The notes below the pieces were generated by a model. It saw only the letters and a list, made by a program, of their open reading frames with translations. It was not told where the DNA came from and did no database searches. From contig NZ_JAPNOA010000058.1 in NCBI RefSeq assembly GCF_026626885.1, positions 261,262 through 325,261 on the forward strand: DNA of 64,000 bases, read 5' to 3'. This DNA is from Parathalassolituus penaei (GTDB lineage: Bacteria > Pseudomonadota > Gammaproteobacteria > Pseudomonadales > Oceanobacteraceae). Shown here one piece after another: positions 9,992 through 18,900 of this stretch; position 1 is the first letter of the stretch, and each line of letters starts with the position of its first letter. A program made the position numbers and the translations under genes.

Positions 9992-11512
9992 TCAGGCTTG
10001 AGCCTTGTCTTCCTTACCAGCCCACAATGGGCGAATCCAGCGAGCCCAGACCGGAGTCTGGGACAGGAAAATCAGCACAATGGAGGTCAGCAGGAAGGCT
10101 GACAGCGGGCTGGAGGCCAGATTCAGGAAGAATGAACCCAGGTCTTCACGCTCGGAGATAATGGCACGACGCCAGTTCTCGTCCATCAGACGGCTCAGGA
10201 TTACACCCAGAATCACCGGGCCCAGCTGGTAGCCATACATCTTCATGAAATAACCCAGCACACCAAAGCCCAGCATCCACCAGATATCAGCCACCGAGTT
10301 GTTGATGGAGTAGGCGCCAACAATCGACAGCAGGAAGATCAGTGGAATCAGAATGCCTTTTGGACATTCCACGATCTTGGCAAACAGACGGATACCGGTC
10401 AGACCAAAAATCAGTACAAAGATGTTGGCGAGGGTCAGGTTACCGACGGTGAACCAGAACATTTCCGGCTTTTCAGTCAGCAGCAGCGGGCCAGGATTCA
10501 GACCGTGAATAAACAGTGCGCCAATAAATACCGCAGTTACGGCGTCACCCGGAATACCCAGGGTCAGCATTGGAATATAGGCACCACCCACAGCAGCGTT
10601 GTTGGCAGACTCAGGGGCAACCAGACCTTCCTTGGCACCTTTACCGAACGGTACTTCCGGATTCTTGGTAATACGTTTGGCGTGGTCGTAGGCCATCAGG
10701 GCGGCGATGTCGCCACCGGTACCTGGCAGGGCACCAATCACGACGCCAAGGGTAGAAGACTGTACAGACAGACCGAAGTATTTCTTGATGTTGGACCAGT
10801 GCGGAATAATACGGTCGATTTTCTGTTTCACCGCCATCTTGTCGAGGTGGTGCAGCTGGTTCAGGGCTTCGGAAATACCGAACATACCAATCATCACGGC
10901 AACCGGGTTGATACCGTTCCACAGTTCGGTGACACCGAAGGTGAAACGTTCTTCAGCGGTCAGAGGATCGAGGCCTACCGTACCAATCAGCATACCCATG
11001 GCACCGGCAAAAATACCCTTGGCCAGGCTGTCACCGGCCAGCGAACCGACCAGCATGATGCCCAGTACCGCCAGCATCATGTAGTCACGAGGCTGGAATG
11101 ACAGGGCAAATTCACTGACGTTCGGAGCAGCAACCGCCAGAACGATAATGCCGATAAAACCACCAATCACCGACATGATGGTCGACAGGCCAATGGCTTC
11201 ACCGGCTTCACCGCGTTGTGCCAGCGGATAACCGTCGAGTGCCGTGGCAATGGCCGATGGTGCACCAGGAATGTTCAACAGGATCGCCGTACGGGAACCA
11301 CCGTACACACCACCCATATAAATACCCACCATCAGGCACAGAGCGTCGTTAACGTCCCATGAGAAGGTGAAGGAAATCAGGATCGATACCGCCATCGTGA
11401 CCGACAGGCCCGGAATCGCGCCCACATAAATACCCAGAAAGGTACCCAGAGCGGTCAGAATCAGCAGGCTGGGATCCAGCCAGGACATTGCAAAATAGCT
11501 GAGAGCATCCAT
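9992..11512 (-). CDS. tctA: TTT transporter large permease TctA (system 1)
   Basis: 506 aa, the usual length of the large membrane subunit of tripartite tricarboxylate transporters, which use a periplasmic binding protein and ion gradients to import carboxylates. About 11-12 hydrophobic segments are visible. Family motifs include GTFLGIYVGAIPGLS near the N terminus, GIYMGGVYGGSRTAILLNIPG, and the second half repeat with GALPGTGGDIAALMAY and ESANNAAVGGAYIPML. It is the last gene of a leftward operon after tctC and tctB, 30 bases from tctB. Its neighbours (AroE-like dehydrogenase, flavoproteins, TIM barrels, IclR) suggest a cyclic hydroxy- or oxo-carboxylate as substrate; this is inference. Confidence 0.93.
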   Translation of the reverse strand: MDALSYFAMSWLDPSLLILTALGTFLGIYVGAIPGLSVTMAVSILISFTFSWDVNDALCLMVGIYMGGVYGGSRTAILLNIPGAPSAIATALDGYPLAQRGEAGEAIGLSTIMSVIGGFIGIIVLAVAAPNVSEFALSFQPRDYMMLAVLGIMLVGSLAGDSLAKGIFAGAMGMLIGTVGLDPLTAEERFTFGVTELWNGINPVAVMIGMFGISEALNQLHHLDKMAVKQKIDRIIPHWSNIKKYFGLSVQSSTLGVVIGALPGTGGDIAALMAYDHAKRITKNPEVPFGKGAKEGLVAPESANNAAVGGAYIPMLTLGIPGDAVTAVFIGALFIHGLNPGPLLLTEKPEMFWFTVGNLTLANIFVLIFGLTGIRLFAKIVECPKGILIPLIFLLSIVGAYSINNSVADIWWMLGFGVLGYFMKMYGYQLGPVILGVILSRLMDENWRRAIISEREDLGSFFLNLASSPLSAFLLTSIVLIFLSQTPVWARWIRPLWAGKEDKAQA

Positions 11513-11542
11513 TGGAGTTTACCCTTGTTGTTATTGGCGGCT

Positions 11543-12052
11543 TCAGCCGATCATTTCTTTGATAGCAGACATGATGTCACTTTCCGGGATAAGGCCTTCC
11601 GGCAGTACCACCACGAAAATCACGCGGAACACCAGGTAAATCACCACCAGGCCCAGTGCTGAAATCAGCGTGGTGTAGGCCATGGTGCCCTTGTGCAGCA
11701 TCTTGATGGTGACGACCAGAAAGGCGAACGCCGTCAGCAGGAAACCAACGGTTTCCAGCATCACTGCAAACACAAAGATGATGCCAATCATCACACCGAC
11801 AACAGGCGGCAGGATGCGCTCAAAAAAGTGCTGCCATTCGAAGGAGTCTGCAGGACGTTTGAAATCGTGGACAATGGCCACACAGGAGCTGATTACCATG
11901 ATGGCAGATACTGCCATCGGAAATGCACCTGGAGAACTGAGTGCAGAAAAACCGGCAATTTCATACGACTGCCAGAACAGGAATAGGCTCAGGGCCAGCA
12001 TCAGAAACCCGAACAGTGTTTCTCCGGGTTGTTTAGGGACGACTTCAGACAT
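11543..12052 (-). CDS. tctB: TTT transporter small permease TctB (system 1)
   Basis: 169 aa, four predicted membrane helices: LFGFLMLALSLFLFW, an AFPMAVSAIMVIS segment, an ILPPVVGVMIGIIFVFAV segment, and a long C-terminal hydrophobic region. This is the TctB pattern of the tripartite tricarboxylate transporter family, the small subunit that pairs with TctA. The ATG at 12052 follows AAGGGAA. It lies between tctC and tctA on the same strand, separated from tctC by a stable hairpin that probably lowers expression of the permease genes relative to the binding protein. Confidence 0.9.
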   Translation of the reverse strand: MSEVVPKQPGETLFGFLMLALSLFLFWQSYEIAGFSALSSPGAFPMAVSAIMVISSCVAIVHDFKRPADSFEWQHFFERILPPVVGVMIGIIFVFAVMLETVGFLLTAFAFLVVTIKMLHKGTMAYTTLISALGLVVIYLVFRVIFVVVLPEGLIPESDIMSAIKEMIG

Positions 12053-12128
12053 GCAGATTCCCTTTATTGTTGGTTATGGTCTGTGGGTAGGGTCTTACGG
12101 GTGTTACATGTTACCGGTGCTACAAATG

Positions 12129-12155
12129 GAAAGCCCTGCCAGAGGCAGGGCTTTC
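12129..12155 (-). terminator. Intercistronic hairpin between tctC and tctB
   Basis: GAAAGCCCTGCC (12129-12140) and GGCAGGGCTTTC (12144-12155) form a perfect 12-bp stem with a 3-base loop. No T run follows on the minus strand. Such hairpins after a binding-protein gene usually protect its mRNA and attenuate read-through into the permease genes. Confidence 0.65.
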
Positions 12156-12193
12156 ACGTTACGCCCTTCTGCTCAGAATGGGCGGTTCCCGAA

Positions 12194-13192
12194 TTATTCC
12201 GGACGTTTGATGCCGAATTCTTCAGGAGATTTCTTGGCGAAACCGGCGTCGTACACGATCCAGGAGGATACGGAACGGTAGGCAGTCAGGAAGTCCTGAG
12301 CTTCTTTGCCAGAAATACCCATCAGGGTAAAGCCACGGGAATCCATCAGAGCCTTGAAGTCAGGCTGTTGGGCAGATTCATTAAACGCAGTGCTCAGCTT
12401 GGTAACCACGTCAGCAGGGGTATCCGCTTTTACGAACACGCCGAAGAATGGGCCCCAAGGCAGCAGTTTTTCCAGACCCGGCAGGGTTTTGGTGATTGGG
12501 TCGATACCTGGCAGCAGCGGGTGCGGGGTTTCGTCCATCAGACCGATCACTTTCATACGACCGGCTTTAACGTGTTCGATAGAAGCACCCAGTACGGATG
12601 GCATCACGTCGATTGCACCACCTTGCAGAGCAGTCAGGGCTGGGCCGTCACCATCATAAGGAATAGAGGTCACATCCAGTTTTACCTGGGAGTCCACCAT
12701 TGCCATCACGATAGAGGTCAGACCACCTGGGCCGGTAGATCCGACTTTCACCTTGCCTGGGTTGGCTTTGGCGTAATCGATCATCTCCTGCATGTTGTTG
12801 TACGGAGCGTCGTTACGGGCTACAAAAATCGGAGTACCACGAGCCAGGATGGAAACCGGGATCATGTCGTTGTAGTCGATGTTAGCCAGATCGAGAACCT
12901 TGTACATCTGTGGGTTCTCAGCACCCATCAGCAGGGTGTAACCGTCGCCTTTTTTGGCATTGACGTATTTCATGGCGATGGCACCAACACCACCGGTCTT
13001 GTTGGTCAGAACGATATCGGTGCCCAGCACTTTTTCTGCATGTGGGGACACTGCGCGCATAACGGCGTCAGTAGAACCACCCGCACCCCACTGGATGATG
13101 CCCTGGATGTCCTTGCTTGGATATTCGGCAGCGAACGCAGGAGCGGCGGCAAATGCCAGTGCAGCGATAGTGCTGAGAAGACGCTTTTTCAT
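12194..13192 (-). CDS. tctC: TTT periplasmic substrate-binding protein TctC (system 1)
   Basis: 332 aa. A Sec signal peptide (MKKRLLSTIAALAFAAAPAFA, cleavage before AEYP) sends it to the periplasm. The Bug/TctC fold is shown by YPSKDIQGIIQWGAGGSTD, the loop that recognises carboxylates, then VLTNKTGGVGAIAM and VGSTGPGGLTSIV. It captures the solute for TctB/TctA. The ATG at 13192 follows GGAG. It is upstream of tctB and downstream of the AroE-like gene on the minus strand (117 bases apart). The ligand is unknown; the family takes many mono-, di- and tricarboxylates and aromatic acids. Confidence 0.93.
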   Translation of the reverse strand: MKKRLLSTIAALAFAAAPAFAAEYPSKDIQGIIQWGAGGSTDAVMRAVSPHAEKVLGTDIVLTNKTGGVGAIAMKYVNAKKGDGYTLLMGAENPQMYKVLDLANIDYNDMIPVSILARGTPIFVARNDAPYNNMQEMIDYAKANPGKVKVGSTGPGGLTSIVMAMVDSQVKLDVTSIPYDGDGPALTALQGGAIDVMPSVLGASIEHVKAGRMKVIGLMDETPHPLLPGIDPITKTLPGLEKLLPWGPFFGVFVKADTPADVVTKLSTAFNESAQQPDFKALMDSRGFTLMGISGKEAQDFLTAYRSVSSWIVYDAGFAKKSPEEFGIKRPE

Positions 13193-13309
13193 GATTATCT
13201 CCGGTTATTATTGTTTGGCCCATTCACAATGCCGGGCCTTGGCATGGCCGAGCTATCCTTGTCTGGATAGCCCTTGTGGTCAAATTCCATTTTGAGTCGG
13301 ATATATCCG

Positions 13310-14101
13310 TTATTGGCACATAAAATCGACCAGTATCTCGGCTTCTGCGTTGAACATGCCTTCGCCCGTCATAGTATTACAGCCTACGGAACGGGCTACT
13401 TCCACCATAGGGGATACTTCCGGTTTGGTGATGGCATCTGCAACAAATTGACCTGCATGGAATTTTTCGACATCCACCGGGTACGGATCACCGGCTTTCA
13501 TACCCACGGGCGTGACGTTGGCGATGAGGTCATAACCATCCGGACAGTTACGTTGTACACCAACACGGCCCGGAAATTTCTGGTCAAGACGGGTCACCAG
13601 TGCGCTCAGACGTTCAGGGTCAATATCGTAAATTCCCAGATAAGTGGCACCGCGTTCGAGAATTTCATACGCCACGGCTGAACCGGCACCACCGGCCCCA
13701 ATCAACAGGGCGCGTTTGCCGTCCACCTCAAAGCCCTGTTTGCGGATGCCGTCGAGGTAACCGATACCATCAACGTTATCACCTATCAGACGGCCATCGG
13801 CTTCCTTGCGAACAATGTTGACTGAACCCACAAAGCGGGCCCGCTCACTGACTTCGTCACACAGGGCCAGTGTTGGAATCTTGTGGGGAATCGTAATCAC
13901 CAGTCCCCCCACGTTCTTGATTGCACGCAAGGTCTGGACAGTTGCAGCCAGATCCTGTGGTGCCACATGCATAGGCGGAACAATCGCATTGATGCCACGA
14001 CGCGCCAGAATTTCAGTCAGATAACGGGGTGAACGCACCTGTGCAATCGGGTCACCGAGAATCGGGAACAGACGGGTTTCACCAGTAATAATTGTTGTCA
14101 T
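13310..14101 (-). CDS. AroE-like dehydrogenase with altered substrate site
   Basis: 263 aa, shikimate/quinate dehydrogenase fold. The catalytic Lys74 (TIPHK), Asn95 (SVN) and Asp111 (GDNVDGIG) are present, and the nucleotide loop is GAGGAG at 135-140. Aligned by eye with E. coli AroE, the substrate-carboxylate motif HSKSP is here QVRSP, so the first Ser is Val22 while Ser24 stays. The late substrate-contacting Gln (GMLVAQ) is Glu253 (GMFNAE). The NADP-binding NRT motif is replaced by YDIDPERL, whose Asp residues favour NAD. This points to a catabolic NAD-dependent dehydrogenase acting on a related hydroaromatic compound rather than biosynthetic AroE. RBS AAGGAA precedes the ATG. It lies between a flavoprotein gene and the tct operon on one strand. 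Confidence 0.8.
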   Translation of the reverse strand: MTTIITGETRLFPILGDPIAQVRSPRYLTEILARRGINAIVPPMHVAPQDLAATVQTLRAIKNVGGLVITIPHKIPTLALCDEVSERARFVGSVNIVRKEADGRLIGDNVDGIGYLDGIRKQGFEVDGKRALLIGAGGAGSAVAYEILERGATYLGIYDIDPERLSALVTRLDQKFPGRVGVQRNCPDGYDLIANVTPVGMKAGDPYPVDVEKFHAGQFVADAITKPEVSPMVEVARSVGCNTMTGEGMFNAEAEILVDFMCQ

Positions 14102-14171
14102 GTTGTGTGGTTCCTTGTCGCTCTGAAAAACGGATTGCGGTTGTCGGGGTTAGCCCCGACGTGTCTTGTTA

Positions 14172-15944
14172 TTAAAGATTGGCAACCCGAGGGGCGGGTG
14201 CAGCCAGTTCGCCACGTGCACGCTGACAGGCATGACGCGCCGCCAGATAACCAAACACGATGCCAGGGCCGATGGTGATACCGGGGCCCGGATACTTGCC
14301 GCCCATAATCGAGTTGAGGTCGTTGCCACAGGCGTACAGACCCTCAATCGGTTGCTGGTCGGCGCGGATCAGCTGGGCGTTTTCATCGGCCATCAGGCCT
14401 TTGGACGTACCAATATCGGCCGGGTACAAACGCACGGCATAAAACGGCGCGGTGGCCAGTTCGCCGAGGTTCGGGTTAGGACCGGTATGCTGCGGATCAC
14501 CGTTGGCGCGCTGATAGAAGTTGCTGCCACGGTGGAATTTCTCATCAACACCGGAATGGGCGGCGGCATTCATCTGGGCGACCGCAGCCTTGAGGTTATC
14601 GGCGTTGACCCCCAGTTTGCGGGCCAGTTCATCGAGGGTTTTGCCTTCCAGCAGATATCCGTCTTTCAGATACGGGCCGAGTGGGTCGCCACCGAGGCGC
14701 ACCATTCCCAGACCAAATTTGGCGATGGCCTTGGCATCGGCAATGATCCAGGCCGGATTGGCCTTGCCGCCGCTGTTGAGCTGGGCCTTGCCGTATTCAT
14801 GGTAGGACTGGCTTTCGTTTACAAAGCGGTTGCCGTCCTGATCCACACTCATGATGCCGGGCTTGGCACGGTCAAACACAAAGTGCGGGAATACTGCCGT
14901 GGTGCCATCGGCCCGTTTGCGAGTCGAGCAGGGGGCCCAGAAGGCCGGCTGGTCTTCGGCGCTGCCATAAAACGCACCCAGTGCTTCGGCCAGGCGATGG
15001 GCGCTGCCGGTGCAACCAGGGCCCGTTGGGCTGTAGGGAGGCATACCCTTTGGATAAAACGCGGCACGCTTTTGCGGATCGCGGCCAAAACCGCCCCCCG
15101 CCAGAATCACACCACCTTTAACGACTACGTCCTTGCTCTGGCCGTTCTGGCTCAGTGTCAGGCGGTTAACCCCTTTGCCCATCGGCACAATGGCGGTGGC
15201 TTCGGTGTTGACGGTGATGTTGATTCCCAGTTTCAAGGCAGATGCCAGCATACGGGCGATCAGGGCGTGGCCCATCACACTGCGGGCAGTCTGGCCGTAA
15301 CGGATTCGGTCCCATACATAACGCATACCCAGACGCACGGTATAAAGCGCGGATTCAAACGTCTGGAAGCGTTTCAGCAGGTGCCCGATGTCTTCGCGGT
15401 TGATCATCATGCCGCCGAGGACGGTGAACTCCTCGATTGGTGGACGCAGCAACTTGAGGTTATCGCCCAGATGGCGGGTGATGTAAGGCAGCGGCTCCAG
15501 CGCACGACCACAGGTCACCGCGCCTTCGAGGTCAGCCATATAGTCCGGGTGGAATGCACACACACGGAACTGTACTTCGGTGTTATCCACCAGCTTGTGA
15601 ATCGCTTCCGGGCCAGCTTTCAGAAAGGCTTCACGCATATAAGCCGGAGCATGTTCACCGACGGCGCGATCCAGAAAACCGGACACCTTTTCATAACTGT
15701 CGGGCTGGGTGGCGTGAATGCTGGCGTCTTTTTCATAACGGGTCAGCGGCACCCAGGTGGTACCACCGGACAGGGCACTGGTGCCACCCACGTATTCGGT
15801 TTTTTCCACCAGCAGCACACGCGCACCATCCAGCGCGGCATGTAATGCCGCAGCCATACCAGCGGCACCAGCCCCCAGTACTGCCACATCGTATTCAGCG
15901 CCGGATGTCAGGCGTCCGAAAAATTCATGAGCGGAAGTAGTCAT
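14172..15944 (-). CDS. FAD-dependent dehydrogenase, KstD/ChcC-like (1)
   Basis: 590 aa flavoprotein of the fumarate-reductase/3-ketosteroid delta1-dehydrogenase superfamily. The N-terminal FAD loop is VLGAGAAGMAAALHAA with the acidic strand end VEK at residue ~45. GGTSALSGGT follows, and the C-terminal FAD region is GLYACGNDLNSIMGGKYPGPGITIGP. The Tyr and Gly of KYPGPG correspond to the Tyr/Gly pair that binds the ring ketone in KstD. Such enzymes introduce a C=C bond next to a ring carbonyl; steroid and cyclohexanone-carboxylate desaturases are both known. No signal peptide. It is the first gene of the leftward unit, divergent from iclR, with AGGTGA before the ATG. With the AroE-like dehydrogenase next to it, a hydroaromatic substrate is more likely than a steroid. 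Confidence 0.82.
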   Translation of the reverse strand: MTTSAHEFFGRLTSGAEYDVAVLGAGAAGMAAALHAALDGARVLLVEKTEYVGGTSALSGGTTWVPLTRYEKDASIHATQPDSYEKVSGFLDRAVGEHAPAYMREAFLKAGPEAIHKLVDNTEVQFRVCAFHPDYMADLEGAVTCGRALEPLPYITRHLGDNLKLLRPPIEEFTVLGGMMINREDIGHLLKRFQTFESALYTVRLGMRYVWDRIRYGQTARSVMGHALIARMLASALKLGINITVNTEATAIVPMGKGVNRLTLSQNGQSKDVVVKGGVILAGGGFGRDPQKRAAFYPKGMPPYSPTGPGCTGSAHRLAEALGAFYGSAEDQPAFWAPCSTRKRADGTTAVFPHFVFDRAKPGIMSVDQDGNRFVNESQSYHEYGKAQLNSGGKANPAWIIADAKAIAKFGLGMVRLGGDPLGPYLKDGYLLEGKTLDELARKLGVNADNLKAAVAQMNAAAHSGVDEKFHRGSNFYQRANGDPQHTGPNPNLGELATAPFYAVRLYPADIGTSKGLMADENAQLIRADQQPIEGLYACGNDLNSIMGGKYPGPGITIGPGIVFGYLAARHACQRARGELAAPAPRVANL

Positions 15945-16050
15945 GTTTCACCTGTAACCCGGCTGATCTTCATCGGTGTCAACGGGGCTGTTTTGTTGTT
16001 GTTGAGGGCATCATTCCATTTTTGTTAAACAATTTCAACTTTTAAAAATG

Positions 16051-16066
16051 TTTCAAAAGCTGGAAA
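16051..16066. promoter_or_regulatory. Candidate IclR operator
   Basis: An inverted repeat TTTC-N8-GAAA in an AT-rich 230-base divergent intergenic region between the flavoprotein gene and iclR. The half-sites resemble those of IclR-type operators, and the position would allow control of both directions. The match is short and could be chance. Confidence 0.25.
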
Positions 16067-16174
16067 GGTTTGGTATGTTGAATATGCCTCTCGTACACTG
16101 ACGTGCAGATACAGAACTCATCGCAACGACAAGTGACTCCGGCCAACCGGAGCGACTACGGGAGAGAAACGAAC

Positions 16175-16999
16175 ATGAGCAGTGCCTTGCAGAAAGCCCT
16201 GTCCGTACTGGAGTACATGATCCAGCGGCCGCTGGGAGTGCCGGTGAGTGAAATCGCCACCGCGCTCAACATGCCGGTAAGCGGGGTGCATCGACTGATG
16301 AAAGAGCTGGAAAGCATCGGTTACGTGCGCCAGACCCGCGACATGGGTGACTACAAACTCACCATCAAACTGGCGTCACTGGGGCTTTCGTACCTGGGGC
16401 AGAGCGGCATCGTTGATGTCAGCCAGCCGATTCTCGACAACCTTGCCCAGCGCAGCCATGAGCTGGTGCGGATGTCGTTGATGGATGCCGGACAGCTGGT
16501 GTGGGTGGGCGTAGCTCAGGGGGCAACCTCCGGTTTGCGTTACGACCCCGGTTCCGAGCAGGGGCAGGTGATTCACCTGGCGTCGTCGGCCGGTGGTCAG
16601 GCCTGGCTGGCTGCCATGAGTGATGAAGCCGCCATTGAAGCCGTGATGAAGCAAGGGCTGATTCGTCCAGGAGAGCCGGGCGAGCAGTCACCACGCACCA
16701 TTGCTGAACTGCTGGAGGTGTTAAAGGCCGTACGCGAACGCGGATACAGCCGCAATGCCAACAGTTATCTGGCGGGTATGGCGGCCATGGCCCAGGTGGT
16801 TCGCCATCCGGACACTGGTGAGCCGATTGGTACGGTGAGTATCGCCGGGCCATCGGTACGAATGACCGAAACCGTTATGGACGGTTTTCGTGATGCCCTC
16901 AACGACGCGGCGCGCGAGTTGAGTGAAGCCAGCCGGGCATCACTGTTTTTTTCGCGACAGGGTGAGGGAACCCGTTCGCTGACCAGAACCGCCGTCTGA
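16175..16999 (+). CDS. IclR family transcriptional regulator
   Basis: 274 aa. Residues 1-70 form the winged-helix DNA-binding domain (LQKALSVLEYMIQRPLGVPVSEIATAL ... VHRLMKELESIGYV). The rest is the IclR effector domain, with SLMDAGQLVWVG, a glycine-rich pocket segment, and the closing IGTVSIAGPSVRMTE. IclR proteins bind small catabolic effectors and usually repress or activate adjacent pathway genes. Start at 16175 chosen because GGGAGAG precedes it. It sits at the centre of the island, divergent from flavoprotein 1 and followed by flavoprotein 2, so it probably controls both arms. Confidence 0.92.
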   Translation: MSSALQKALSVLEYMIQRPLGVPVSEIATALNMPVSGVHRLMKELESIGYVRQTRDMGDYKLTIKLASLGLSYLGQSGIVDVSQPILDNLAQRSHELVRMSLMDAGQLVWVGVAQGATSGLRYDPGSEQGQVIHLASSAGGQAWLAAMSDEAAIEAVMKQGLIRPGEPGEQSPRTIAELLEVLKAVRERGYSRNANSYLAGMAAMAQVVRHPDTGEPIGTVSIAGPSVRMTETVMDGFRDALNDAARELSEASRASLFFSRQGEGTRSLTRTAV

Positions 17000-17106
17000 G
17001 CAACGGCTTCCGGTCAGTCGGCCCCGACCTCTGTTGCCTGAATCGCACCGCGCGAACCATTAACAACAACAGAGTGTCGGTCGCTGAAGCCGGCCAGGAA
17101 GCTTGC

Positions 17107-18900
17107 ATGACATCCATTCAACCGCGACTCCCTCACGACAGCACCAGCCAGGGCTGGTGTGATGATACCTACGACCTGATTGTGGTCGGCTCGGGTGCCG
17201 GTGGCCTTGCTACCGCAGTCACCTCTGCCCATCTGGGCTTGCGGGTACTGGTACTGGAAAAAGCGCCGGTACTGGGGGGAACCAGTGCCTGGTCGGGTGG
17301 CTGGATGTGGGTGCCGCGTAATCCGCTGGCGGTGGCGGCCGGTATCACCGAAGACATCGACCAGCCCAAACGGTATCTGGCTTCGCTGTTCGGCAAGCCG
17401 TTGGATGATCCGCGTATCAACCTGTTTCTGGAAAAAGGCCCGGAAATGGTCGATTTCTTCCGTCAGCACACCGCTGTGCGGTTTATCGACGGCAACAAGG
17501 TGCCTGACTTCCATGCCATTGACGGTGCCCGTGACGGTGGCCGCTCGCTCTGTTCTGCTCCCTTTGATGGTCGCCAGCTCGGTCCCTGGATTCACAAGCT
17601 GCGTCCACCTCTGAGTGTGATTTCGCTGTTCGGAATGGGCATTGCCTCCGGTCAGGACATCAAACATTTCTTCAACGCCACCCGTTCGTTGTCTTCCTTT
17701 ATTTATGCAGGCAAACGGATCGGCAAACACCTGCTGGACCTCGCCCGTTATGGTCGTGGTATGCAGCTGGTGAACGGCAACGCGCTGGTCGCGGGTCTGC
17801 TCAAAAGTGCCCTCGACAAGGGTGTCACCATCAAGACGGATGCCAATGTGCTGCGTCTGTTAACCGCCGCCAATGGTCAGGTGATCGGTGTGGAAGCCAG
17901 TGTGGATGGCGCTACCCGTACGCTCCATGCCAGCCGTGGGGTGGTGATGGCAACTGGCGGTTTCCCGCATGACAAGGCCCGTCAGGCCCAGCAGTTTGGT
18001 ACTGGTCGAGGCACCCTCCATTATTCGGCAGCGCCAAAAACCAACACCGGTGACGGTATGCGGATGGCCGAAACGGCCGGAGCGCAGGTGCCAACCGACC
18101 TGTTCCAGCCGGGGGCCTGGTCACCGGTATCGCTGGTGCCGGACGGCCGTGGTGATTACATCCATTTCCCGCATCTGGTTGAGCGGGCCAAGCCCGGCAT
18201 TATTGCGGTGCTGCCAAATGGCCGTCGTTTTACCAACGAGGCTGAGTCCTATCACGATTTTATGCAGTCGTTGTTTGAAGCGACTCCGGCCGGACAGGAA
18301 CCGCATTGCTGGCTGATTGCTGACCACAGCGCCCAACGTCGTTGGGGCCTTGGCTGGTCTCGCCCATTCCCGTTCCCGCTGACCCATTACCATCGCGTTG
18401 GTTATCTGAAGTCTGGCGACAGCCTGCAGGCGCTGGCCGCCCAGTGCGGGATCGACGCTGCCAATCTGAAAGAAACCGTCGGGCGTTTTAACGCTCAGGC
18501 CGATCAGGGCAAGGACACCGATTTTGGTCGTGGCGACTCGGCCTACAACCGCGTGCAGGGCAATCCTGATCACGGCCCAAATCCGTCGCTGGCGGCGCTG
18601 CGCAAGGGCCCATTCCACGCAGTAAAAATTGTGGCGGGCAGCCTTGGCACCTTTGCCGGAATTCGCACCGATGAATTAGGGCGTGCACTGGATGACCAGC
18701 AACGCCCGATCACTGGCCTGTATGCCGCCGGCAATGACATGTCGAGCATCTTTAACGGTTATTACCCAAGTGGTGGCATCACCCTTGGCCCGGCCATGAC
18801 CTTTGGTTATGTCATTGGTCACCATCTGGCCGATGTGCCAGCTACCTCATTTGCCGCCGCGGCGGCTACCCAGGTTCACACTCAGGAGATCACACAATGA
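17107..18900 (+). CDS. FAD-dependent dehydrogenase, KstD/ChcC-like (2)
   Basis: 597 aa, paralogous to the flavoprotein at 14172-15944. The FAD loop is VVGSGAGGLATAVTSA with VLEK after it, then GGTSAWSGGWMWVPRN, and a C-terminal FAD segment GLYAAGNDMSSIFNGYYPSGGITLGP with the Tyr/Gly pair used by KstD-type enzymes. Having two such enzymes in one cluster recalls the two desaturases that successively aromatise 4-oxocyclohexanecarboxylate in other bacteria, a parallel based on family knowledge. The ATG at 17107 is preferred to the GTG at 17074 because AGGAAG lies just upstream. The stop overlaps the next ATG by 4 bases (ATGA), showing tight coupling with the NIPSNAP gene. Confidence 0.82.
   Translation: MTSIQPRLPHDSTSQGWCDDTYDLIVVGSGAGGLATAVTSAHLGLRVLVLEKAPVLGGTSAWSGGWMWVPRNPLAVAAGITEDIDQPKRYLASLFGKPLDDPRINLFLEKGPEMVDFFRQHTAVRFIDGNKVPDFHAIDGARDGGRSLCSAPFDGRQLGPWIHKLRPPLSVISLFGMGIASGQDIKHFFNATRSLSSFIYAGKRIGKHLLDLARYGRGMQLVNGNALVAGLLKSALDKGVTIKTDANVLRLLTAANGQVIGVEASVDGATRTLHASRGVVMATGGFPHDKARQAQQFGTGRGTLHYSAAPKTNTGDGMRMAETAGAQVPTDLFQPGAWSPVSLVPDGRGDYIHFPHLVERAKPGIIAVLPNGRRFTNEAESYHDFMQSLFEATPAGQEPHCWLIADHSAQRRWGLGWSRPFPFPLTHYHRVGYLKSGDSLQALAAQCGIDAANLKETVGRFNAQADQGKDTDFGRGDSAYNRVQGNPDHGPNPSLAALRKGPFHAVKIVAGSLGTFAGIRTDELGRALDDQQRPITGLYAAGNDMSSIFNGYYPSGGITLGPAMTFGYVIGHHLADVPATSFAAAAATQVHTQEITQ

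Noticed and set aside
12029..13270. Long 413-codon plus-strand frame
   Set aside because: Antisense shadow of tctC and tctB, His/Gln-rich composition; the minus strand gives perfect family matches.
14166..15845. Long 559-codon plus-strand frame
   Set aside because: Antisense shadow of the flavoprotein gene, which has clear FAD motifs on the minus strand.
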